A stretch of 64,000 bases of DNA from Moelleriella libera RCEF 2490 (Eukaryota > Ascomycota > Sordariomycetes > Hypocreales > Clavicipitaceae), in assembly GCA_001636675.1 (NCBI GenBank), contig AZGY01000002.1, positions 1,288,142 to 1,352,141 on the forward strand, in the 5' to 3' direction. Below, piece after piece: positions 51,441 to 62,046 of this stretch (the first letter of the stretch is position 1; each line of letters starts with the position of its first letter). The notes beneath the pieces are model-generated. The model did no database searches, had not been told where the DNA came from, and worked only from the letters and a program-made list of their open reading frames with translations. A program made the position numbers and the translations under genes.

Positions 51441-52660
51441 TGTCCAAAAACGTCCAAAGTGTTGACCTCGCGAGCTTTTGGCGGACGAGACACAGCGCGT
51501 TTTCTCCTATTTATCCGGGACTGGCCATCGACTTTTTAGGGATTGCCGGCAATAGGTAAACTATGGTGTTGCCGTTTTGATTTATGTTTGTGGCTGACAT
51601 CAGATTGTTGATGAGCTGTGTCGGCGAGATTCCATGGCAACAGAACAGCCAGGGGCTTTCAATTGCCGCTCAGTGTGTGTCGCATTGCGGAAAGTCAAAC
51701 GAGCTGAGCATGCAAAAGACACGGGAAGTAGAGTTGGATGAAATATCCGAAAGGCCTCACGGGAGGTGCTCTTGCGTTCGCGCGGGGTGGCTTCGATCGG
51801 CTAGTAGGTCCTTTAGGGTGTCCATGCTGACCCTCATAAAAAGATCACGGGAGGCATCGAGGTGCGACGGGCCCGCCCAGCAGCCCCTTGCTCGCCCCGA
51901 TGGCGTTTGGCTGTTCGAGGTTGGGGGCTCTGCATTGACGGCGGCGCTGGCTGCCACGAGCGCGCGTGCGCAGCTGAACTGCCCTGGCAGCCGTCGGCTA
52001 CCTGTCGGCCCCCCCCCCCCCCCCCAGCCCTTTGCCTGCGTGCGTGACCTGAGGCACAAGGCCGGGATGATGGGAATGACAGGATTGAAAAGGACGAGAA
52101 TGGATATCAAGAGACTTTCTTGCGATGTCTTTACAGGGTCGTGAGTCCATCAACCAATCAGGCAATTTGAAAGCTATTGTCCCGATGCGCACAATGCAAC
52201 GGTCCTTCTCGTGCCTGCCCTGCCATCTGGTCGTGGGACCCTGGGGACCCCGTGCACGTGCGGTGGGCCGGGGCTGCCGCCAATCACTGCTGTGCCTCGA
52301 CTTTTCAGTGGACCAGCCGGCCCAGGCCGTGGTTTTTGTTTACTTCTGTCCCAAAAAGGGACAGCACCAGCGAGGAGGAACCGCGATCGCCCTCCAGCGT
52401 GTTTGCTCGAGCTTCTGCACTTGAACGACGACACCCGCCATGATATCCAAGTAGATTCAAGCCCACGAATCGCCCGTCATTTTCCTTGCTCCCTCTAATC
52501 ATTCTAAAGGGCGACGCCATTCTCGCGTCGCGCTTCTCAACATTCACTACATATTCGCGCTAATGCTGACCACACGTCACCAAACTATCCGTTTACCAGC
52601 TTCAGCGTTAGTCGTTGACTCCCAGGCCTCGGAAACGCCAAGAACGCGCGCACCAGAGCC
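51441..52660. other. Divergent intergenic region (GH76 / PPC89-like)
   Basis: Contains the promoters of both flanking genes and a C17 run at 52009-52025. A 186-codon plus frame (51584-52144) crosses the C run and is unsupported. No gene called. Confidence 0.5.
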
Positions 52661-55600
52661 ATGGAGACCGACGCCATACATCGATACCAGTCGCGTATCT
52701 TCAGAGAGATGAGCGCGAACCGCGTCAACCCGGGCAATTCTCCTCCGTCCTCCACTGGCTCTCACGGCACAGTCACGGTTTCGACTGTTTTCTCCGATCT
52801 GGACGGCGAATCGACACGAAGGCTCAAGGAGGACATTGCCCGTATCTCCGCTCCGAGGAAACTGCCCATCGATTGGGAAGCCGCCCACCGCAAATGGCCC
52901 GAGCATTTTACAAAACCCAAGGATCACGGCACAATCTCGAGCGATCATCATCACTCAAGGCGCCGGAGCTCACAGAACAAGGAAAACAAGCCCCCCATCT
53001 CGGACGCCAAGTTCACATTAGATGATACAACCCGGGAAATCTGGCCGGGGACTGACAAGACGCGCGCCGAGATGCAGCCCCGCGTGGACAACGAATCAGA
53101 CATTTCCTCCGTATTGGACAAGTCCCCAGTGAGGCCGGCCTCCGTCTTCGGTACCACGAAGCCGCGGCGGCAGAAGAGCCCGCTGTCCAAGACCCAAACT
53201 CGCATCTCGGAAACTGCAGCACGCGAGCGACGCCATTCATCCGTCGCCGAAGTCCTAAGCCACGTGAAGAGAGCCTCCCCGAGCCCTGAGACTAGAGCGA
53301 GGGACTCTCCCAGTGGCTCATCACTCAAATCCAGCTTGACTGCCGTGTCACCTACCTCAGGGTATCCAACAAGCCCTGGCCACAACACATCACACCTGCC
53401 GTCATTTTTCGCGCCGGACTTTTCTTACCTGGGCGATTTTGTTACAGGAACGTTGAAGTTCAGTGGATCGATAAAAAACGGTGTGCCAATCTTGGTGAAG
53501 CATGGAAAAGTTCACGATCGCCACGAAAGGCCTGCCGCAGGTGCTCATGATCAGGTCGATGGCATCAAATTACCCAAAGAAGAAGAGAAGATATTCGTCT
53601 CCATGGATGAAATTCGGCAAGAGATCGTATCGTTGCAAGCAGCCCATGACAAGGTATTACAATATGCCGAAGACCTCCAGCTCCAGGTTGAAAGACTCGA
53701 GGCACAACTCAGGCATGGGAAGGGCCAACATGGTTACGACGAGAGCGAGAAATACACGGCTCAGAGGCACAGTACGTTGCTGCCTCACGGCTCTGTTGGC
53801 TTACATGTTGAGGCGAATATTGATTGACTTTGCTTCCAGGACTAGAATTGCAAGTGGCTTCCTTGCAGACACGCCTAGACGAGGCCTCTCGTAGTCTCAG
53901 TACAAATGAGATCAAAACCGAAGCCATTGCGCACGAACGCGACAGGGCTATTGCTAGGCTGCAAGAGGCATGTGAAGATATTAGTAAGCTAACGAGAAAA
54001 CTGAGCGTGAGGGAGAAGGAGCTTTCGACGTCGCAGAAACAACTGGAATCGTCAGACCAGGCGAGACAGGACAACGATACGCTGCGCCGGAACTTGGCTT
54101 CTCTGAAGCACAGCCGCGACGACTTGGAGCTCGAGAATTCTTCCCTCCGCTCGCAGAACGAGAGCCTCCGCAGAGAACAGCTGCGACTGCGCGAGGAGGT
54201 TGAGTTACTCCGCAGCAACAACAAAAGCTCGCGAAACAGCGACGCAATCTCGGCCGAGAATAGAACTCTCCGCTCGAGTCACGATCTGCTCATCCAAGAA
54301 AATGAGGATCTGCGCGAGAACCTCGACGGCGTGCAACACGAACTTGACGCAGTGCGCGAAGAGGTGGAGTCGCTCCGTGCCGAGGTGGTCGTCATCACTC
54401 GAGAGAAGTCCACAGTACAGCAGGATAACGAGAGTCTTGTCCGACAAAACGAAAAGTACTTTGGCGACAATAAGGTTCTGCGTCGCGAAAACACCGGCTT
54501 CGAGCGAAGTGTACACGATCTACACGGGAAGAATGTAAAACTACAGGAGGAAGTGGACTTCCTGAAGCAACAGCTTGACCACTGCAGGCCACCTCACAAC
54601 GACGGCAACACTGCCCCCACTGACGAGGAGACCGAGGATAATATGAATCCGGCATATTTTGTGCCGGACATGACCGCAAAGTCTGGCGACACTCAGCCTG
54701 AAGAGGCAACCGAGGAGAAGCACATGCCGGCCATGCCCGATATCACCTCGCATGGCTACACGACAGAGCGGGAGACACGGGAAATAACTAGGCACAGCAC
54801 CGAGAACCGACAACGGTCCCGGAGCAGAGCCGGAACCGGGCCGAAAGGAGTCGCCTTTTCTATCCCTGAGAAATCGTCGCTGCGAAGTAAGACTGGCAGC
54901 AACGTAGCGAATCGTGGCAGCAAGCGCCGTCAGGGCGAGCAGAGCTCAGGCAGGGCCCCTTCCACGATGGAGCTGGACCTAACGAACGAGAACGACGATA
55001 CGACAGGCGGCTTCCAGTCGGACGATCTCACGAATCAAGACGCGGCAATCTCGCTGAACATTTCCATGAAAGATGGCCAGTTCCAGCCACGGGATCAGGA
55101 TGTGACTGGCCGGAGCCACACGTCTCGCCGCGGGAGTCAATCGCGAGCGGCACAGAGGCAGCATGTCTTGGAGGTTGACTTGACCAACACCACCAAGCGA
55201 TCAGCCAACGTCAGCACGCGCCCGGCTCTGTCGACAGACGCGCGCCGCGTCCTGGATGGGCTGTGCGTGCACAACTGCCGGAACTGCATAGTCTGCAGCC
55301 GCATCACGTCGCACCGCAGCGTCGCGGTCTCGGCCGCGGAAGCTGCATCCGGCAAGAAGCGCGTGAGCGTGCCGCGCCCCGTCCCCGTGACAGAGCGCAA
55401 CCTGACGGGCGCCGGCGACGACCAGACGATGCGGCCGTCACAATCACCCGGGCACGCTCTCGCTCTCGTGATCAAGGGCCTGCGCGACGAGAACGAGCAC
55501 ATGCAGCTCAGGCTCACGCGCCTGCAGGCCGACTACAACGGCAGCGACAAGGCCCTCGGCCGCCGCGACCGCCGCAAGCTGGCCGAGTCGATCGAGACGC

Positions 55601-55803
55601 TTCTGAAGCGCGTCGAGGTCAAGAGCGACCAGATCTACAGCCTGTACGACGTGCTCGAGGGGCAAAAGGCGGCGGGACAGGCCATGACGGAGGAGGAGGT
55701 GGAGATGACGGTCCTCCACATCACGGGCATGACGGTGCGCGATGTCACTGCCGGCAGCGAGCAGCTGACGTGGGAGGGCATCCCAGAGCCGGCTGTGTCG
55801 TGA
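52661..55803 (+). CDS. Spindle-pole-body protein, PPC89/Cep57-like
   Basis: Two exons, 52661-53771 and 53840-55803, give 1024 residues. The N-terminal third is Ser/Pro/Arg-rich and probably disordered (KENKPPISD, SPETRARDSPSGSS). Near residue 320 a coiled coil begins (DEIRQEIVSLQAAHDKVLQY), and exon 2 is a long coiled coil of leucine heptads (for example 'DTLRRNLASLKHSRDDLELE' and 'LHGKNVKLQEEVDFLKQQLD'). Towards the end a cysteine cluster CVHNCRNCIVC is followed by a conserved C-terminal block: 'LALVIKGLRDENEHMQLRLT', 'DRRKLAESIETLLKRVEVKS', 'DQIYSLYDVLEGQ' and 'MTEEEVEMTVLHI'. That block matches the Cep57 microtubule-binding type domain of fungal Ppc89 proteins. It is a structural component at the spindle pole body and microtubule organising centre (family knowledge). 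The splice forms QRHR/LELQVA. Confidence 0.85.
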
Positions 55804-56428
55804 ACCGAGAGATAATTCACACAAACTGCCGAATAACCTCTTCTGACTTTGCTTCCTCTCTTCCCTTTTCCCCTCTTGCTCTTCCTCTTGTTCCTTTTTC
55901 TATTCTTTCCAAAGGGCATCTTAAATTTTTTATTCATTTCGGTTTCCTTTTATTTTGGCGCCAGCGAACGAACGAGGCTCATACGGTCGGGTCGGTGCTG
56001 CTACGGTGCTTTTTCAGCAATGGGGGAGGGTGTGCAGGCGGGAGTTTACTTGGCGGCGTTGTAAACGAACCCCTTTCGCTGTACTTTCGGGTTTCTTGGT
56101 TTTTTTGCTTCACTTGCTTCTGAGGCGAAGAAGGGGGGCGTGCTCTTCGTGTTGGATCTTGGGTTGTCCGGTGCGTTGCGGCGGATGGGGGCATCTCGTC
56201 ACTCGCTAGGAGGGGAGGGCAGAGGGCTCCAGCTGGGCGTGGTAACGTAATGAAGCGTTTCGTCACGCATGAACCGAGCAACATTGTGAGATGAATTCCG
56301 ATTTTTCCTTCAACTTAAAGGCAGGCACTTGGGTGACCGTTCGTGCCATGTGTAGCTCGAGCGCCAAACTCTTTCGAAATGTACCGCCGCTCGTCGGGCT
56401 GGATTATCTCAATGCAATCAACTACTCT
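55804..56428. other. Convergent 3' intergenic region
   Basis: Between the PPC89-like and NOC2 stop codons. T/C-rich 3'UTR-like DNA at 55850-55960. No gene supported. Confidence 0.5.
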
Positions 56429-58777
56429 CTATTCCTCTGAATCGTCATCGTCACCTGCTCCATCATCCTCTTCCCCTTCTTCTGAGTCATCCTCACCGAC
56501 GACCAAGCCGGCTTCTTCATCGTCGTCGGTTTCCACATCCGCCTGCCTATTATTCTTCGCCTCGTCCTCGTCCTCCTTCCTCTTCTTGTCATCCTCCCTG
56601 CGCGCGTCGTCCAGCATCTTGGCCCTCTCCTGCCGCGCTATCCTCTGCCCGGAGACGTACGCCCCGAGCGGCGTCTTCTTCACGTCAAAGTCCCGCAGGA
56701 AGGCGTCGACCTGCGCGCGGTCCTTGGGCGCAAAGTCCACCTTGGCGCGGTGCTCCTCGACGAACTTGGCGTTGGCCTCGAGCTTCTGCACCAGCAGCAC
56801 GAGCTGCGACGTGAGCTTCGCGTTCTTGTTCCCCGTGGACCGCAGCCGGGCCTGCTTGATCCACCGCTTCAGCTGGATCGTGACGGGGAGGGCGAGCTCC
56901 GGAAATGCAATCGACGTGCACCACAGGAAGAAGAACTCGGCGAGGAGCTCGACGATCTGGTCGCCCGCCCCGTCCTGGTAGACGCGCGTCCGGAGGTACG
57001 ACTTGGGCGCCTTGTAGGCGACGGCGAAGTCGAACGCCTTGAGGGTGGATGCCTTGGGGGCCTTCTTCATCTCCGCCGAGGAGAGCACCTCGAGGATGGG
57101 AGACGCGAGGGGTATGTACGTGCCCGTGGCGCGAGATGTGCGCAACAGGGAGCGCACGAGATGGAAGCGCAGCGGGAAGTAGACGGCTGTGGGAATGAGG
57201 CGCATGGCTCCGAGGGTGACTTGTACCAGGGGGTAGATGAGCAGCTTGAGCTGGTTCTCCTTCCCGGCTTCGGCCTCCTTGAGCGGCGAGCAGTGCTCGG
57301 CGAGGACGCAGGACCAAAAGTCGAGCGAGTGCGTAAACTGCCAGTTGTACACCAGGCGGAAGGAGTCGTTCTTGTTGTTCACGATGCTGTTCCGCAAGTG
57401 GATCGCCAGTTGTCGGATAAAGGTGAAAGCTGTCGTGTAGCCGACCGCCGGGTCGACGCCCCAGAGCTCGGCGGCTGAGTTCTTCATCAGGTTGATGCCT
57501 TGGATGGTATTGTGATTGGTCACGCGGCAGCCCTGGACGAGTCCTTGGTAGACGGCCTTGAGAACCGTTTCGCGGATGCCCTTGTCGCCGATGACAACGA
57601 GCTTTCTCAGCACGAGGAATGCTGTGATGCGCGTGCTCTCGGAGCTGGCTGGCTGAGCCCAGAAGTTGACGACGGCCTTGGCCAGGGCCTTGATGAGCTT
57701 TTTGAACGACAAGAGGTATGGCAGAATGGGCGTGATGGACGAGAGCGTCAGCTTGAGAGTCTTGTCGTCTGACAATGTGCCGAGAAGGTGCATGATGGAT
57801 GAAGTGTATGACTTGAGAAGCAACGCCAACTTCCTGAACTTGGTGTTCTCGGTCTGAACGTGAACCTTGCCGGAGGCCGACTCCTTGACGGGAAGATGAT
57901 GGTTCATCACCTCGGGCACGTGCTTGAGAGCTAGCACCAGAATGTCATTGTACACTTCGGGATCGCTGATCGTCCACCGCTGCTGCGACTCGCCGTCCTC
58001 GTCATCCTCATTCAAGTGCGCGGCGCAGCGGAAGGCAAGCACGACTTGTCTTGCGGCCCGCAGCGATCTCCTTTCCTTCATGGCTTGTCGCCAATTGTTG
58101 ACCATGGACCGTGACAGCTCGTTGCTTTGTGAGGGTTCTGCCTCTTGCGCCTTGGACTTCTTTCTCTTCTTTTTGGGTTGCTCTTCTTCTTGTGCATCAG
58201 CATCCTCCTCGGCAGCACTGAGCTCATCGACCTCGGCCAGGTCCGTGTTGTCGTCAAAGTCCAGTGCCTCAGGATCGTTTTCTCTCAGAAACTTGTAGAA
58301 TTCAGGGTCTTTCTGCGCCAGACTGTCCATGGTCTTCTGGCTCATGCCGATGCCGTCATCCTCGTCGTCCGGGCTCTCGTCGCCGTCCTCGTCGCCGGTC
58401 GCAGCCTGCTCCGCAAGAGCCGACTCCTCGTCGCCATCCTCACCGGGCTCATCGTCCTCCCGCGTGTCGTTCCTCTTGCGCTTGCCGAGTTTACCGCTGT
58501 CAATAATTTCCTCGAAGCCACCTTGGAAAAAGTCGTCGACGCTCATCTCGCCGCTTTTCTTATTTCGGAGCCCGTTGGGCTTGTTTGGAGCGGTGGCGCC
58601 ATCTCCCTGAGGACCTTTGAAGAAATCCGAGTCTTGTGCCTTGAGCTGTTTCTTCTTGTCCTTGATCTGGTGGCGCTGTTTGATCTTGGCGACTTCCTTT
58701 CTCCTATCGAGCACGCCGCGCAGGTGCTTCTTCTCGAACTTCTTGGTCGCCTTGAGGTTCTTCTTCCCAGCGCCCAT
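56429..58777 (-). CDS. NOC2: Nucleolar complex protein 2 (ribosome biogenesis)
   Basis: Single exon, 782 residues from ATG 58777 (MGAGKKNLKATKKFEKKHLR), which matches the usual NOC2 start. An upstream in-frame ATG at 58894 would add 39 residues and cannot be excluded. NOC2 pairs with NOC1 and NOC3 to move 60S pre-ribosomes from nucleolus to nucleoplasm. The basic N-terminus and acidic stretches (DDEPGEDGDEES, GDEDGDESPDDEDD) precede the Noc2 domain. Family blocks include 'MVNNWRQAMKERRSLRAARQ', 'AFRCAAHLNEDDEDG', 'LRKLVVIGDKGIRETVLKAV', 'NHNTIQGINLMKNSAAELWG', 'YNWQFTHSLDFWSCVLAEHC' and 'LIYPLVQVTLGAMRLIPTA'. The C-terminus is Asp/Glu-rich. It shares a short divergent promoter with VPS28. Confidence 0.95.
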   Translation of the reverse strand: MGAGKKNLKATKKFEKKHLRGVLDRRKEVAKIKQRHQIKDKKKQLKAQDSDFFKGPQGDGATAPNKPNGLRNKKSGEMSVDDFFQGGFEEIIDSGKLGKRKRNDTREDDEPGEDGDEESALAEQAATGDEDGDESPDDEDDGIGMSQKTMDSLAQKDPEFYKFLRENDPEALDFDDNTDLAEVDELSAAEEDADAQEEEQPKKKRKKSKAQEAEPSQSNELSRSMVNNWRQAMKERRSLRAARQVVLAFRCAAHLNEDDEDGESQQRWTISDPEVYNDILVLALKHVPEVMNHHLPVKESASGKVHVQTENTKFRKLALLLKSYTSSIMHLLGTLSDDKTLKLTLSSITPILPYLLSFKKLIKALAKAVVNFWAQPASSESTRITAFLVLRKLVVIGDKGIRETVLKAVYQGLVQGCRVTNHNTIQGINLMKNSAAELWGVDPAVGYTTAFTFIRQLAIHLRNSIVNNKNDSFRLVYNWQFTHSLDFWSCVLAEHCSPLKEAEAGKENQLKLLIYPLVQVTLGAMRLIPTAVYFPLRFHLVRSLLRTSRATGTYIPLASPILEVLSSAEMKKAPKASTLKAFDFAVAYKAPKSYLRTRVYQDGAGDQIVELLAEFFFLWCTSIAFPELALPVTIQLKRWIKQARLRSTGNKNAKLTSQLVLLVQKLEANAKFVEEHRAKVDFAPKDRAQVDAFLRDFDVKKTPLGAYVSGQRIARQERAKMLDDARREDDKKRKEDEDEAKNNRQADVETDDDEEAGLVVGEDDSEEGEEDDGAGDDDDSEE

Positions 58778-59116
58778 GGTGGGCAGCGTACGCACCACCT
58801 TTGCGGCGTCAAATTGTATGAGGCGCCTGCTGAATGCAGAATATGTCTTGCTGTAAAATTTGTCCCGGCTGGTCGCAAGCGCAATGGCAGCCAATTAATT
58901 TTTTTTTCCCCTTGCGGGCGGGCTTATCGATAGACTCTGCCTTGGCAGGCGGTGGGGCGGCGGTTCTGCCTGCCCGCCCACCTTGCGACTCGCTGCTGCA
59001 TCGTCATCCGACCCCTCCATTGCATCCACGCCCGTTGAGCTTTCTGGCCATGTTTCCGTGCGGCTTCGCTCGTCGCAGCTCGGAGTGAGCTCAATGTACC
59101 GCTTCAAGCCGCCGCC
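58778..59116. promoter_or_regulatory. Short divergent promoter NOC2 / VPS28
   Basis: 340 bp (or 222 bp if the longer NOC2 start is used) between two divergent start codons, including a T-rich run near 58898-58908. Too compact for separate large promoters. Confidence 0.55.
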
Positions 59117-59971
59117 ATGATTCCCCGACAAGGCTATGCGCCCACGCCGCACAGCTACGTTCCCAACTCCAACTTCTCAGCGACCATAAACCTGGACGAG
59201 GTATGTACATGCGTGCTCCACAGCCGCTCGGCTTGGTGGTGGTGGTTCGGGCCGTGGCTCACGGATCCATAGGAAGTCAAGCTCACCGAGACCCGAGCAG
59301 AAAGAGACCTCCAGGATTCCCTCGCCGAGCTCTTCAGCATCATCGTGACACTCGACGAGCTGGAGAGGGCATTTCTCAAGGACGCCGTCCCCGAAACAGA
59401 GTACACCGAGATCTGCGAACGCTCGCTGCGCCAGTACAAGGCGCTGCTCGCCGACGAGACCATTGCAAACGAATACCAGGGCCTCGAGGAATTCAAGGCT
59501 AAATGGGAGGTACGCCGTATCGCTGGTGGTTTCCGAACCAAACTATTGCTCACACAGTAATGTGTTGTCATGTAGCTGCAAGCGCCTCGTGCCACGGAAC
59601 GTCTTCGTGTCGGCCTGCCTGCCACCACCGTTACCGCCTCGTCGTCTGCGCCCGGACCTCAGAACTCTTCGGCCGGCAATAACACCAGCGGCGTGCTCAT
59701 CCTCGAGGCGACGCAGGAATTCATCACGTTCCTCGACGCCGTCAAGCTGGGCATGCTTTCGAAAGACCAGCTGCATCCTCTGCTGTCCGATGTCATCCAG
59801 TCGGTGAACCGCGTTACGGACCAGGACTTTGAAAACAGAGGCAAGATTGTGCAGTGGCTCATTTCACTGAACCAGATGAAGGCGTCGGATGAGCTGAGCG
59901 GGCAGCAGGCCAGAGAGTTGGAGTTGGATATACAGCAGGCGTACCAGGGTTTTAGGAGGACACTGACATGA
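59117..59971 (+). CDS. VPS28: ESCRT-I subunit Vps28
   Basis: Three exons, 59117-59200, 59273-59509 and 59576-59971 (donors GTATGT, GTACGC; acceptors ATAG, GTAG), give 238 residues, the normal Vps28 length. The N-terminal half has the core-binding helices ('VKLTETRAERDLQDSLAELF', then 'IIVTLDELERAFLKDAVPET' and 'QYKALLADETIANEYQGLEE'). A Ser/Thr/Ala-rich linker leads to the C-terminal four-helix bundle ('FITFLDAVKLGMLSKDQLHP', 'GKIVQWLISLNQMKASDELS', 'QARELELDIQQAYQGFRR'), which links ESCRT-I to ESCRT-II. It works on the endosome in sorting ubiquitinated cargo, and in fungi also in ambient-pH signalling. Confidence 0.95.
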
Positions 59972-60131
59972 CTTGCCCATGCGTATGCACCAGAGGGCGA
60001 AGTCTTTAGACTTGCCAACTCTTTTGATCACTATTCAGGTGTCCGTGTAGAGTCGATTGAGACCGTGCTGCGCCCTTTTGTCGTGCCAGTTTCGAGGCCC
60101 AACACCTCATAATCGTACACGCTTCCGGTAC

Positions 60132-61637
60132 CTACACCAGAAAGGTCCAGAAGCTAGGATACACAAACTCCTCGTCGAATATCCTCCTCACCTGCTCCAG
60201 CACGAATCTCTCCACCTTGCCCACATTCTTCAAGCTCTGCTTGCCGCCGTCTTGCTCGCCAATCTCGCTCTCCACCTTGATCTCCTGCAGCAAGCCCCCG
60301 AAGCTCCCTGTCGTGTGCTGGCCACCACCGGATGTCGATGCCGCCTCGTCCCCCTGTGCCCCCTTTTTCTCGTTCCCCTTCTTCTTCTTCGTGTTCTTTC
60401 CCTCTTCCGCTCCGTCCAGATCTGTCTCCTCCGAATCTCGCGCCGCGCCCACGGCAGCAACCGCGTCCTCGGGACTGAGGAAGCAAAAGTGCACGCGTTT
60501 GCGGATCTTGGCCAGCACACCCACCCCATCAAACGACAGGCCCGTGACGTTGAGCTTGAGTGGGATCCCGACGAAGCTCGGCATCGGGTAATCGAGCAGT
60601 ATCTCTGCTGTGAGACTCAGCCGCACGTCGCCCGCGTAGCGGATACGGAATACGGCCTGCACGTCTTCGACGCGCGGCTCTCTCCTGTGCTGCTGCTGCT
60701 GGTGAGTCGCGTCGCCGTCCACCATTCCGAAGTGGTGCTCATCTTCCTCGACAATGGCAGATTCCGCAACGTGCGTGTCTCGGGTGGGCGGGCGTGAGGC
60801 GCTGACGTTGGTGGGTGCCAGCGTGGACACGCTCGACTTCTCGCGCAGCACTTGTGATTGTGGGTGAAGTCCGGCTGCGGCTGCGGCTGCTGCTGCTGCC
60901 GCCGCCGCCGCCATGCCCTCGAAATTGTCCACAGATATGCTGCTGGTAGAGCGATGCCTGTGGTGAGTGCTGCTGCTGCTGCTGCTACCTGCGGCGGCGG
61001 CGGCGGCGGTGGCATGTCCACCAGGAGAAGTCGTCGTTGTCGTCGCGGCCGCCGCTGCTGCCGCCATCCAGGGACTATTATTCCCCAGGTGGGCGCCCGC
61101 CACCGCAGCCAAGGGCGTATTTGTACCCGTGCCGAGATGGCTCTGAAAGTAGTTCAGCCCCGGTCCTCCTAGGAACCCTGGCGTGGACGTGCCCAGGAAC
61201 GGACTGCCCAGATCGTGAAGATGGTGGTAGTGGTAGCTGCTCGACAAGTCGTGTCTCAGAGCCGTGCGGATGCCACTCGGCCGTCGTCGCTTCTTGTCAT
61301 CACCATCGTGAGTTTGCGCTGCTGCGCCCGTGTCTGCGCCCGCGCGGGTTCTGGAGGCGCGCTCAGCTGCCGCCTCATCCTCGCTGCTCAGGTCCTCGTC
61401 GCTCTCGTCATCTTCCAGCTCCTGGTCGTAAAAGTCTGGCAGGGGATCCGTCATGTCCTTGAGCTCGAGCTCGGGCGGCACGTTGCCAAAGTGGAAGCCG
61501 TAGACATTGACGGACCTGATGAAGCGTGGCAGCGGGACTGTTTGGAATTTATCGTGAATGAAGCACCGAATGCGCTCAGCCAGCGCATCACCATCCGGAC
61601 CGCTTGTCAATGTTTCCCAGTTGAGGTCAATTGACAT
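60132..61637 (-). CDS. MDM12: ERMES subunit Mdm12
   Basis: Single exon, 501 residues. The start at 61637 gives MSIDLNWETLTSGPDG, the standard Mdm12 N-terminus; the longer frame to 61778 was rejected. The SMP lipid-transfer domain is split: N-terminal part 'LAERIRCFIHDKFQTVPLPR' and 'FIRSVNVYGFHFGNVPPELE', C-terminal part 'VFRIRYAGDVRLSLTAEILL', 'YPMPSFVGIPLKLNVTGLSF' and 'KIRKRVHFCFLSPED', ending in 'FVLEQVRRIFDEEFVYPSFW'. Between them lies a long low-complexity insert (about residues 90-330) with poly-Ala, Ser6, His/Arg and Gln4 runs. Mdm12 bridges the ER (Mmm1) and the outer mitochondrial membrane (Mdm10/Mdm34) in phospholipid transfer. Confidence 0.95.
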   Translation of the reverse strand: MSIDLNWETLTSGPDGDALAERIRCFIHDKFQTVPLPRFIRSVNVYGFHFGNVPPELELKDMTDPLPDFYDQELEDDESDEDLSSEDEAAAERASRTRAGADTGAAAQTHDGDDKKRRRPSGIRTALRHDLSSSYHYHHLHDLGSPFLGTSTPGFLGGPGLNYFQSHLGTGTNTPLAAVAGAHLGNNSPWMAAAAAAATTTTTSPGGHATAAAAAAGSSSSSSTHHRHRSTSSISVDNFEGMAAAAAAAAAAAAAGLHPQSQVLREKSSVSTLAPTNVSASRPPTRDTHVAESAIVEEDEHHFGMVDGDATHQQQQHRREPRVEDVQAVFRIRYAGDVRLSLTAEILLDYPMPSFVGIPLKLNVTGLSFDGVGVLAKIRKRVHFCFLSPEDAVAAVGAARDSEETDLDGAEEGKNTKKKKGNEKKGAQGDEAASTSGGGQHTTGSFGGLLQEIKVESEIGEQDGGKQSLKNVGKVERFVLEQVRRIFDEEFVYPSFWTFLV

Positions 61638-62046
61638 GGCGGCATGACAACGGAGGAGGGGGAATGAGTGATGGATGCTATGAGGTGGGAGGCAGCCCCA
61701 GGGCTGAGATCCACTCGGCGACGACTCCATTGAATCACGCCGAGACACTTGCAAACTCAAACAGCACCAATAAGACAACCAGATAAGATGTCGTCAGCAC
61801 AATCAAAGCCCCCGCGCATCATCGAGGGGGCCGGAAACTGCGATTCCCATAATCTACAAGCATGAATGGAAGAAAATCAGAACAGCATGTCGGTCCAAAC
61901 GAGGACAGAGGGGGGGGTCTCTACTTTTCGTCCTTTAAACGGCGTGAAGATTACAATTCCATGGAGAACCACCTCAATCACTCTCCCGAATTTCCACGAC
62001 CATCAACTGCTATCTACATCACGGCGCGCCACGAGAGCAGCTCTGT
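61638..62046. other. Intergenic between FAB1 3' end and MDM12 start
   Basis: Should contain the FAB1 3'UTR and the MDM12 promoter, both on the minus strand. No gene or clear motif seen. Confidence 0.5.

Noticed and set aside
56750..57478. 242-codon plus-strand frame opposite NOC2
   Set aside because: Mirror frame of a highly conserved gene; no independent features.
61638..61778. N-terminal extension of Mdm12
   Set aside because: Mdm12 proteins begin with MSIDLNW; the extension has no conserved character and contains leader-like sequence.
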